Assembly: GCA_033807775.1 (NCBI GenBank)
Contig: CM066326.1
Span: 90,806,873 to 90,870,872, forward strand
DNA from: Saussurea involucrata
Lineage: Eukaryota; Streptophyta; Magnoliopsida; Asterales; Asteraceae
Direction: 5' to 3'
Length of the DNA: 64,000 nt
Below, piece by piece: positions 21,829 to 32,900 of this stretch (its first letter is position 1; each line of letters starts with the position of its first letter). Below the pieces are notes generated by a model. It did not search any database, had not been told where the DNA came from, and was given only the letters and a program-made list of their open reading frames with translations. Position numbers and translations under genes: made by a program.

Positions 21829-24619
21829 TGTAACACCCGTAATTTTCGGATAAGTATAATTCCGAATCAGTGTGAAATCGATCTTTTAAGATAATTATGA
21901 AAAATAGGATTTGGGATTAAAACCTAGATTTGATGGTCTTGTTGGATGCGGAATTCGAATACGAGCCCAACGGTTCTTTCCGGAGAGAAAACGGAGCTAT
22001 AACGAAGAAGCTACGATCGAAACAGTATCCGACCTAAAATGGGGCCGCGGGACCGCGCGGTTTGTTGCGCGACTTGTAGGCCGCGACCCAAGCCGTGTAA
22101 CGCACTGAGTCCGTATTAAGTTGCGAATTTTCAGCTCAAACTTCAAACATTCATAACTTTTGCATCCCAACTCCGATTTTGATGATTCAAGTTGCTACAG
22201 TTTTGTTTTTGAGAGATATTAAAGGATCTAGAAAGAGTTTTGAAGTATGATGAATGATCCAAGAGTATTTGGTGGTGGTTGAGGTAAGCTTCTCACTTTT
22301 CTTCATCTAAGAAGTTAGGGTTTTGGTATTTGTGGTGGTTTTGGATGATTTATGTTGGGGGAAGTGTATATAAGTGTTTGGGAATGATTATTTATGGTTG
22401 GAAACTTGTGGATCTAGGTTTTGGAAGATTTGACCTAAGGATTCGGGTTGCATCAAAGGAGCTTACGTTTGGGGAAAATCTAGATTTAACCTAAATCTAG
22501 CAAGGTGAGTTCAAGTTGATTTGTGAAAACGTTGTACATGCCAAAATGTGTATTTTAAAGTATTTGTGTGCTTTATGTGAAATTATCTATTGTTGAGTTA
22601 TTTGGTGGGTTTTGATTTAATCAAAGTGTTGAACTTTACATATCTTGTAAAACACCCACATTTGGGGATTTTGAGTGATTGAGGAATAAATCATGAGTAA
22701 AAGAGGTTTTGTTAAATTATTGCATAAGTGAAGAGGATTTGGTGATTATGCCATAACTATGATGTGTTACCTTTTTAAAGTGTGAACGTGTAGGTTGGGG
22801 ATTTTGGTCAATCCGACCATATGAATGTTTTGAGAGTTATAAACCTTTCATTTTTGGGGCCGATGGCCAATTGAGGAATTAAAAGAGTAAAGAGTTTGAG
22901 TAACGATGTATTTTGGTTTACGTAACCGTGTGAGTGACACGTATTTAACCAAACGTTTATGTTGGCCTTAAAGGCTTGATTTATACTCAAATGAGTCTTT
23001 TGAGTGCTTGTCGGTTTTAGTGACTCGAGATGGAGTCTTGGAGGTGCTATATGCTTAATTGCATTTTATTTGAATATGTGCCGGTTTAAGTGTTGGTCTT
23101 ATGTGTGAAGACCGTTTGATGATTTTATATGCTTATTACCTTTGGGACTAATGAACCTTAGTGAGTTATATGCATTGTCGAGTTATAAAAGAGTTGCATA
23201 TACGTGTACATATAGATGCATATATGACTTGACTTCATTGGGAACGTGGCAATGAAGGGGTTGTGAGATTATCATGCCTTGGAGCGTGTGTTTGCATGTT
23301 GTGGGTTAGATGCATTTCATTTGCATAAATCGATGTTGATAAATGATCATTAGATCTTTTGAGCAGAGAGCTCGGTTTTGGACTCTATTGAGTCTTGAGG
23401 GCATTCGCCCGGTTTTAGTAAGCTCGACGTGGGCTTGGGGTTTGAATTGCATGGGTTGCATTACATTTGTAGTTTACATGAGTTTAATGCATTGGTTATT
23501 CTTTTGGGATCATGTATATATATATTTTACGTCGAGTAAGCTTGTTTTGGATGGTGGGTTCCAAGGTAAAGACCTAGTATGGCTGAACTTGGTAGTTTTA
23601 AATGGACTTAAGACCTAGTATGGTTGATGTCTAAGATGGGCTAAAGACCTAGTATGGTTGATGCCGAAGATTGACTAAAGACCTAGTATGGTTGATGTCA
23701 AAGATGGGTTAAAGATCTAGTATGATTGATGCCGGAAATGGACTAAAGACCTAGTATGGTTGATGTCTAAGACGGGCTAAAGACCTAGTATGGTTGATGT
23801 CGAAGATTGACTAAAGACCTAGTATGGTTGATGTCATCTGCTTTCTACATCCAAGAAGCTTACTTACGTTTATTAATTGTGGTTTAATTTATGTGTTGGC
23901 CACATTCGATGAGATCGGGTCTCCCCCGTCACCGAAGGGTATTGATTTCAGTATTTTATTATTCGCATTGTTGAGGTTATATTATATGTGTATAGATTGT
24001 TTTCCATCATTGGTAACAGATTTATGTTACATCCATATTGGATGTTTTAACTATTGGAGTTTTATTCGCAGTGACGATTACTTGAGAAATTATTACTTAA
24101 TTAACTCTTGAGATGAGTTTTGGATTTGAATCCTTTGCAGAGAAACGATTTTCATTGGAAGCTTTCCTCACAGGGATTGTGGGTGTTTGGAAAATGGGTC
24201 GTCGTTGTCTTTTATACAAACCCGTTTTGAAAATCATTTATTAAGTTGAATATTTTGGTTTATCAAATGATTTGCTTGTGATGTAAACTCTTGAACTCAG
24301 TAGGCGTTAGCCTAGCCTTTTTATTTGTCGGCATGTGCAACAGGTTCAGATTAGGAATAACTTTAGCTACACTGTGAAGTGATGAGTGCTAGTAGAGTGC
24401 ACGAGAAGTGAGATGCTTAGCGAAGTCTTCCGCACTTATTTGGGATTAACAACTTGCAATTGGGTTAAGTAACACTCGCCTTGAGTTATTAGTTGTGAAG
24501 TTTGTGATGTTTAAACTGTGAGGTATTTTCAAGGATGTTTTGTAGAAATGTTTTATCATCTTTTAGTTATTTTATTGAAATTACCGTTAGTTGCTCGTTT
24601 CAATTTTGAGGGTGTTACA
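21829..24619 (+). repeat. 3' LTR of LTR-RT1 (uninterrupted)
   Basis: Full-length LTR from TGTAACACCC to GGGTGTTACA. It preserves the empty site of the solo LTR around 24175 (CCTCACAGGGATTGTGG, with one change), which proves that the solo LTR at 15630 inserted after LTR-RT1 arrived. The 34-bp array is at about 23562-23835. Confidence 0.9.
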
Positions 24620-24870
24620 TTTTTAGCAAACCACAAGGACAAAAATCGTAATTTACTCTAAAAAAACTATATTTTTTAAAATTTCGGGTTTCGGACGGGT
24701 TCGGGTTTGAAAAAACCCAACCCAAACCGAACCGTAATACCCGATATATAATTATTGGTTCGGGCCAAATCGGGTTTCGGTTCATCGGGTAAGTGAAGTT
24801 CGGGTTGATCGGGTAACGGGTCGGTCGGGTTTTTCGGGTTAATCGGGTTTTGTTCACCCTTAATTACTAT

Positions 24871-25289
24871 GCACAAGTGTATACTGTCAAGATGAAGTGC
24901 TACCATAATGGTTTTTAGTTTTCAATTTTTTGAGGTTTTTTTTAAACCTCCTTCATGTTTTATAATATAGTGTATAAATGTAGATAATTAACATTAAAAT
25001 TTCTAAGATAAAGTAGCTCTTAAAATTAGATGTATTTTGTTAAAGATTTTAACTTTTAAGACTCAATATTTTAAAATTTTCACAAGATTCTATGTGCAAT
25101 GTTTACCATTATTAAATTAAAAAAATAGGCTATGTGATCATAGAGAATAATGCTTGTAAAAATTGTGTTTTCACCTTTTAGGGTTCCTAATCTGCCACCC
25201 GATTTCCCGAAAGATAAAATAATAAGAGGTTTACACGGTGGTTCTTCCCCAAATCCAATCGATTTCACTGTCAAGTAATTGGGAAAACA
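24871..25289 (+). promoter_or_regulatory. Upstream region of SEC24A
   Basis: AT-rich sequence between the transposon nest and the first SEC24A exon. No clear TATA box sits at the right distance from the inferred leader, so the promoter may be TATA-less. A TATAATATAGTG stretch near 24962 is too far upstream to count. The nest ends only about 430 bp before the leader. Confidence 0.35.
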
Positions 25290-25475
25290 ATTACAGTTTA
25301 CACATAAAACGATTCTCCGTTTTTAGGTTTTTATTTGCATTCTGTTCTGGGAGAGATAGAGAGAGAAACAGCAAGAATTCATTGTTTGTGGACGCACATC
25401 TTCATCGCCGATCGCCATTTACCGCCTCCATACAACTCCGTCTGCCCATTCTTCTGTTAGATCTCTTCCGATCAG
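25290..25475 (+). other. SEC24A: SEC24A non-coding first exon (5' UTR), start approximate
   Basis: A leader-like segment with GAGAGATAGAGAGAGAAACAG and a CT-rich end (CTTCTGTTAGATCTCTTCCG) is followed by a good donor ATCAG|GTAATT at 25476. The matching acceptor TTTTCTTGCAG ends at 27223, just before the coding exon. The resulting 1748-nt 5'-UTR intron is inferred. The transcription start is not visible. Confidence 0.5.
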
Positions 25476-26554
25476 GTAATTGTTCATATATCCGTTGACG
25501 ACATTACCGAAAGGTTGTTGATTATGTGTTTGCTAAATAATTGGTAGGAATTTGGTTGCCGAACTGACGGCTAATTGGATATTTTACTAATTCGGTGTTG
25601 TTGTTGGAGATCAGGTTTAGTTATGTGGCGATTGACTGCTAATTCCATCCCAAATTTGTTTTCATCGTATAGTTTAAATTAGTGCATGCTAACAGCACTT
25701 GAAATGAAATTGGTTCAGCTTTTGAATCGTTTCTAATGTGCCATGGAATTGGATACAAATCTAACGTGAGTTAAAGATCGTCAATAAACGAATCAAAACA
25801 GCAAAACTTACGACATTTATGTCAAAGGCATGGAGTCCGTTTTTCTAATTATAATCGAAACTCATTTGCGTCAAAATTTGAATCGATGTTGTGTATTATT
25901 TTCTCACAAGTTCAGGTACATGTGGAATTGAACATTATATCATGCCAATTTCGATCTTTTGTTGCTTACAATTCATCTTTATGGATGTTTGCCACATTTG
26001 AACAATATTGGTCCTTCAATCGAACTCCTTATGTTTGCTCTGGTTATTTTTACTTGACAGTAATTTCTACATAAGTTCACATCTTATATTTAAATTCCTA
26101 AATAAGCTTTGTGAATAAATTCTACTGAATTTCACCTTATCTTTAGAATGGAGGGAATACATTATACATGTTCTTCAGCTTCCAGGCCTAGAACCTCTGG
26201 GTGTGAAATCTGTAAAAATGTAATCATAAGTTTGGTTCGGTGCTTGTTTTTTCTAGCCCCCTATCATCTTTTTTATTGAAAAGCTTCATATTTATGCGTC
26301 TGGCCTCTAGAATTTTTGCTCAAAAGCAACAACTTTGGATACTAATGTCAAAGAAATTAAACGACTAAAAAAAAGGTTATTTACTTTCACAGAAATATAA
26401 GCTTTGTGAAATTGACATGATAGGGTGGCAATAGTGGATAAAAGCTCTTTGTTTTCTAAGTGCAATTGTCTTCTGTTTCAACCTAGCAATTAGTTATGGA
26501 AGATGATTAGTATACTTTCTTGCGACCTCCCTCCCTCTTTATCTCTAATGCACA

Positions 26555-26939
26555 CAGTGGCGGATCCTGGATCCATAAATTTTTCTTAGTGGGGGCACCT
26601 TGTAAGGTAAATAAGTGTTCGTAAAGTTGTCCGATGTATTTTTAGCCTAAATCCACCGTTTCAAGGGTTTTTTAAAGTTATTTTTTATTTATTCATTTCA
26701 AGGGTTTTTAAAGTTTTCTTGTCGATTTCGAGGGAGTTTTCGGTTTTTTAGTTGATTCGAGAGTGTTTTTTGATTGGTTTTAATGCACTTTTTTTCATTG
26801 ATGGGGTCCCATACAAAAAGATACTGGAGGGAACCAAAGGTAGAAACTTAAAAAGATTATGGTTTTACCTAAGAAATTCTTTTTTTCCCTTTTAATGGGG
26901 GCCCTTCCCCCCCTAAATCTCCACATACATCCGCCTCTG
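26555..26939. mobile_element. hAT-type MITE in the 5'-UTR intron of SEC24A
   Basis: The 8-bp TSD AATGCACA is perfect at 26547-26554 and 26940-26947. Ends are CAGTGGCGGAT and, inverted, CAGAGGCGGAT. Length 385 bp, no coding sequence. Confidence 0.9.
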
Positions 26940-26943
26940 AATG

Positions 26944-26981
<38 letters not shown>
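26944..26981. repeat. Compound (CA)n(TA)n microsatellite
   Basis: About 12 CA units followed by 7 TA units, directly at the right TSD of the hAT MITE. Other (AT)n runs lie near 29954-29985, 34232-34254, 37021-37041 and 54949-54975. Confidence 0.95.
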
Positions 26982-27230
26982 GGGTAACCGTGGGTTTCTA
27001 CATGAAAAAAGTAGTTTATGGGAAGTGAACTTGTTGAAAAACTTTCAGTATCATATAAGTGGACAATACAAAAATTAATAAAAGTCAGGGGATCTTTTTT
27101 TGTATGCATGTCTATGATGTGTGTTATATATATGCACTCTAATTAATCTCATTTTAAGATAATGTAGAATTGATTTTGGACTTCATTCGAAAGTGGGACA
27201 CTTCAAGTTGCATTTTCTTGCAGATCATTT

Positions 27231-27242
27231 ATGGAAGCCTAG
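27231..27242 (+). other. Short upstream ORF in the SEC24A leader
   Basis: ATGGAAGCCTAG encodes Met-Glu-Ala and stops 33 nt before the main start codon. It lies in the same exon as the main ORF, so it would be present in the spliced leader and could reduce initiation. Confidence 0.5.
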
Positions 27243-27275
27243 CAATAACGTGATACAGTGCGACATATGCAAGCA

Positions 27276-29952
27276 ATGGGGACTGAAAATAAAGGGACAA
27301 ATGCTACTCCTTTCGCCGCTCCTCGAGCCAACATGCCCGTCTCTTCATCTCATCCTCTGATTGGATCAGATGCCTCTGCCTTTAGGCCAGCATCAGTCCC
27401 TGCCTCTATGAGTACAGTGCCTGCTACCTCAAGTGCAACTCCATTTTTTCCTTCTGGACCCGCTAGTGGAGCCGGGATTCCTGGTTTTAGACCCATGCAA
27501 CCAGGTAGGCCTACTGCTCCCTATGGCCCACCAACCACAGGACCTGTTCAACGTTTCCCAACTCCACAGTTTCCCCCACAGCCACCACAAACTTCCAACG
27601 TGGGCCAGCCTATATTGCCGCCAACAATGAGACCTCCTCCTCCAGGTCACGTTCCACCAATGCCAACTTCCCTAAATCGTCAACCCCAGATACCACCAGT
27701 GCCAATGGGATCTCCGCCTCAAAACTTGTATAGTGTTTCTTCTAGCGGTAATCCTCCAATGTCATATATAGATTCACCATATTCTGCTTCCAGGCCAAAC
27801 ATGCAGCAACCTGCACCCTCAACGGGAGTGCCACCACCATCTGCGTTACCTGGCTATCCAGGTATACAAGGTAGCACAGTAACACCGCCACCGCCACCAC
27901 CACCAGTTTCTCATCAAGGAGGATATGCCCCACCTCTTGCCACTGCAAATGCCCCTTTTTCTTCTCATCAAGGTGCATATGGAGGAGCTCCGCCAGTTGC
28001 ATCTTCATCAGGAATGTATGTAGGAGGTTCGGCACCTCCTACGGGAGGTGGGTCGGGTTTGGTAGAAGACTTCAGCTCGCTTTCTCTAGGATCCGCTCCT
28101 GGATCGTTTGATGTTGGGCTCGATACTAAAATGTTGCCGAGACCATTGGATGGGGACGTGGAACCAAGTTCTTTTGCGGGGATGTATCCCATGAATTGCG
28201 ATTCTAGATATCTACGACTCACGACTAGTGCTATACCGAATTCACAGTCTTTGGTTTCGAGGTGGCAGTTGCCTCTTGGAGCGGTTGTTTGTCCCCTAGC
28301 GGAAGCTCCTGAGGGGGTGAGTGTTTATGCATTCAGAGCAACTAAGGGGCTGTTTGTTAACCTCCTAATAGTTTCATTAAGAAGCAACCTCTGAATAGCT
28401 AAGAGGTGAATCTTGTTTGGCAAAAAAAAGTCTGCCTCTTAATGGTTCTAAAACCCTCTTAATGATTTTGTATCTTGGGCCTCCCTTAACCATTCAGACA
28501 CCCTAATCTCATTCTAAACAATTATCAAACAACCATATTTCATTTTGCACTATATTACAAGAGCCTTTTAATCATTCTAACCACTTAATCATCCTTCACC
28601 GAACCATTCAGCAACTGCCAAACGGCCCCTAAGTCGATATAATATGTGCTATTCAATAAAACAATTATTTTTTACCTTTGAACTATTTATTGTTCAGGAG
28701 GAAGTTCCGATAGTTAATTTTGCCACAACGGGCATCGTTCGTTGTAGAAGATGCCGTACATATGTGAACCCGTATGTGACTTTTACAGATGGTGGAAGAA
28801 AGTGGAGGTGCAATATATGTGCTTTGCTTAACGATGGTAATACTTTGAATTCATTTTACTGAAAGCTAGAAACATTGTCCCCAGCATTATGCTTTTAAAT
28901 CTAATATCAGAAACAATTTTCAATTACTCAATATCTGTTCCCGCACATTGTCCCCAGCATCATGCTTTTAAATTCAACACCCTTATGAAGTTTATATATA
29001 TTTAAGGGAAATTAATTAAGATAGCCATTCTCACGGTTGGTTTTACCTCTTAGCCATTTCTCTCCAAGTTTTACCGAAATAGCCCTAGGTCCGCAATATA
29101 TAGGTCTGTAATTGTGGACCTAACTCAAAAACACAAAAAAAACGAATCTGATCTATAGACTCAGATCCGCAATTGCGAACCCCAGGTCTGCAATATACAT
29201 TTTTTTTCTTTTTTTTGGAAAATCGATCATATTCGTATTTTTTGGTGTTTTTGAGCTAGGTCCGCAATTACGGACCTATATATTGCGTATCTAGGGTTAT
29301 TTTGGTAAAACTTGGAGAGAAGTGGCTAAGAGGTAAAACCACCAGTGAAAAATGGCTATTTTAATTAATTCTCTTATATATAATATACCGAGGGTCTATA
29401 AACACACATGTCCTCAATAATGTGCCAAATCGTTATTAAATGCCTGCTTTGGCATCGTTTTAAAGAGGATTATTGATTCTTCTCTGTTGTATATGGAACT
29501 CTTGTTACAATTATGTATTCATACTAAACAATTTCCATCTATAATATACAGTGCAAAATGATTATTTTGCTCCTTTGGACGCCAATGGAAAAAGAATTGA
29601 TCTAGATCAACACCCTGAGCTTACAAAGGGTTCCGTGGAATTTGTTGCTCCAGCTGAATACATGGTTCGGCCTCCAATGCCACCACTGTACTTTTTTTTG
29701 ATCGATGTATCAATATCCGCAGTTAAAAATGGAACGCTCGAGGTAAGATACATTTTTGTATATTCTTGGGAACTCATACATGTCGTAGCGTTAAACGTGA
29801 ATGGATTGTTCATGGCTTGTACATTTCATATAAGAAAATCTATGCTGTTATAGGGGTCAAAATACAAAATACCAATCCGGACTGATTTTGAATTAGCGGA
29901 TATATCGGTGGTATATTGGTCCAAAAATATCGGCTTATATAATGTTTCTTAG

Positions 29953-29991
<39 letters not shown>

Positions 29992-32900
29992 CGCATTCAT
30001 AGGGTTGGGTTCCGGTGAGAAGTGCCAAATTTGGTGAGAAGTGGTTATCAACCGTTGGATGAGAAATGAACGGACATTAGGATGAGATGCACCAAGATAA
30101 GTGCGCCGAGATGCACCGGATCAATTCCCTTTTATTCTTTTAAGCCGCAATTCAACGGAGGGTATTTGATTAAAAGTGATCAACGGTTTAAAAGCACTTC
30201 TCACACTTCTCACCAAAAATACATATCATATGTATTAGTTAAACATATAGTTTCAACATCGAAACATCAACTTAAACAAATTTCACAAAACAAAATAGGG
30301 AAAGTGTTCATAAACGAGCTAATCACAAGCAATAGGTTCGGTGGTTGTGAAGAAGGCGTCGACCGATAGGTAGAACCGTAGAAGAGAACGATGGGAAGAT
30401 GGACACCTAACTTAGACTAGTTGACTATCATTAAAAAAGGCCCAATAATCATAAAAAAGGCCCAAAAAACCATCTCCAAAATATCGGTATATCAGACCGA
30501 TATGTTTGTTAAAAAATCGCTGCAATATCGGCAAATATCACCGATATTATTGGAGCCGATATTTTGACCGATATTTCCTCCGGGTCCGATATTTGAACCG
30601 ATATTAACAGCATAGAAGAAAATATGCCTGTATCTGTCTTTTTCACAATTAATCCGTCGATTATGCTGGTTGTATTTCCCCATTATGAACTTGGTTTACA
30701 GCTTGATCGGCTTATCTATATTCTATTATAAAGCATTTGAGAAAAAACTCCTAAAAACAATTTATTATGCATCAAGTACTGTTATTGATGCATATTACTT
30801 AAAATTCAAGATTACAAGTAAATGATGCATGAGTACAACTTTCTAAAGCTGTATGTTTGAATTCGTAACTAACTGATAAACATAATCAAATACAAGATAA
30901 ACATCTTATTTTAAATATATAAAATCTAAAATATAATTAGGATAACCATTGAATTCTAACAGAATACTTAATTTTTTTTATAAAAGACATTATATTATTA
31001 AACCTAAAATATATTACATCATTATTAAACTTAAATTAAATTAAACAAATTTATAAAAAAACATTACCGCTTATTCAAAACCACACAAAACTGTATAATA
31101 AAATCTACAAAGACAAAAAATAAAATGAAACATTAAAATTGAGATGTATTGCGATATTGAATACCAGAGTCCGCTTGAGTAATTACTTCTTGTGCTTGCA
31201 TTTTATTAGGTGGTGGCACGAACTATAAAATCTTGTTTGGATAGATTGCCAGGCACCCCCAGAACACAGATTGGGTTTATAACTTTTGACAGCACAATTC
31301 ATTTTTACAATATGAAGGCAAGTAATTTTTTATAATTTTGTTGGCTATGTTGTTTTTTTATTATAATGTTAACTGATTTTGAACTACCCTTTTTTGTTTT
31401 TCTTTCTTCACCAGTCGTCTTTGACACAGCCTCAAATGATGGTCGTCTCAGATTTGGATGATATTTTTATTCCATTGCCAGATGATCTTCTTGTCAACTT
31501 GTCAGAATCTAGATCTGTGGTGGAGGCTTTCCTCGATAGCTTGCCTTCCATGTTTCAGGACAATGTTAATGTGGAATCTGCTTTTGGGCCAGCCCTCAAA
31601 GCAGCTTTTATGGTTATGGTAAGTTTATTTCTGCCCTGTACCATTTTGAACCTTTAGGGTGCGTTTGGTATGGAGACAGGATCGAACAGGACATGACAAA
31701 ACAAATGTTCAGCGTTTGGTAAGACAGAGTTGGACAGGACATGACAAAACAACTGTTCAACGTTTGGTAAGACAAAGTTGGACAGGACATGACAAAACAA
31801 CTGTTTAGCGTTTGGTAAGACACAACTGGACATAACAAATAATATGACCAATTTACCCCTAGTAAGTTGTTTATACATTTTGATTTACTATGTAATTTAT
31901 TAAATTATAATGAAATAAATTTCTTTATAACAAAATATATTATTTAGAAAGTTTTCTTCAAGACGATTAATGTAACACCAAAATAAAAAGTTTATGTAGT
32001 TTTCAAAATTTATTTTCTAACCTTTTATATATTTTTTTACTATTGATATTTAATAATTTACACAAATTAATCAAAATATAGAAACTATATAAAAATAATA
32101 TTTTGAGGACAGTAAAGTGAAAGTATAAAGAGCATAAAATACAATAAGTAAAATTTAAAGAATGAATAAAATATAAAAAGAAGACATATTTGATGTTTTA
32201 GAAGAGAATTAGATTTTATTTTGAGGTTATATTGGTAAAACATAAGTATGTTCCAGCTTGTACCATGGGGTGGGGGTGGAACAGGCTTGTTCCACTTTGT
32301 TCCATTCTGTTCCCGTCTGTTCCACTTTGTTCCATTCTGTCCCTGTCTGTTCCACATAAAAGTCCAGCCAAACATGGAACAATGATCCCTATTATGTCCT
32401 GTCCAGTCTAGTGTACCAAACGCATTGTTGAATTCATATCCACCAAGTAAACTTGCTAGTATGATGTAATACATATTATGGCAAAGGATCGTGTGAGAAG
32501 TTGAGGTTAACGTGAGAAGCGTGAGAAGTGGATCTGAACCGTTGATCACTTTTAATCAAATGCCCTCCCATGAATTGCGCCTTAGAAGGGAATTGATCTG
32601 GTACATCTTATTTCGGTGCATCTCATCTTAATGTGCGTCCATTTCTCATCCAACAGTTGAAAACCACTTCTCACGCCTCTCACGTTAACCTCAACTTTTC
32701 ACCAGAACCCAACCCTACATATTATTGTATTAATGATGTTGGGCGATTGCGGTCTGCGGATTTCGCTTATATTAGGTTAGCTACCTGGACCAACCCATAG
32801 TTTCCTGCCTAATACTGCTGCTGCATTGTTAATAAATTCTTGTGCTTTATGCAGAGCCAACTTGGAGGAAAATTGTTAATTTTCCAGAGTACTCTTCCCT

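Larger units (their letters stand above)
13277..24619 (+). mobile_element. LTR-RT1: LTR retrotransposon without coding capacity (LARD-like)
   Basis: TSD TTTTT lies at 13272-13276 and 24620-24624. LTRs start TGTAACACCC and end GGGTGTTACA. The 5' LTR is 13277-18399 (2799 bp once a nested solo LTR and its TSD are removed) and the 3' LTR is 21829-24619 (2791 bp). A primer-binding site and polypurine tract are in place. The 3.4-kb interior has no gag or pol, so it must have moved with proteins from another element. Nine substitutions are counted in the first ~298 bp between the LTRs, indicating an insertion that is not recent. Confidence 0.9.
9847..24658. mobile_element. MITE-like element with GTGGTTTG-type inverted ends, heavily interrupted
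   Basis: The left end reads AGTAAATTATGATTTTCATC and then CCTGTGGTTTG. The right end reads CAAACCACAAGGACAAAAAT and then CGTAATTTACT, the inverse with a few changes. Repeated AACCATAGGGACGAAAA motifs near 9930 and 13200-13270 belong to it. A compact relative with the same ends lies at 35932-36249. It hosts the Harbinger element, a small MITE and LTR-RT1. Confidence 0.6.
9390..24862. mobile_element. Outer non-autonomous hAT element enclosing a nest of transposons
   Basis: The 8-bp TSD ATTACTAT is perfect at 9382-9389 and 24863-24870. The terminal inverted repeats are TAGGGGTGAGCA on the left and, inverted, TAAGGGTGAACA on the right. Its own sequence (9390-9846 and 24659-24862) is full of CGGGTTTCGGG/CGGGTCGGG motifs, common in plant hAT non-autonomous elements. 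All other sequence inside arrived later by insertion. Confidence 0.85.
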
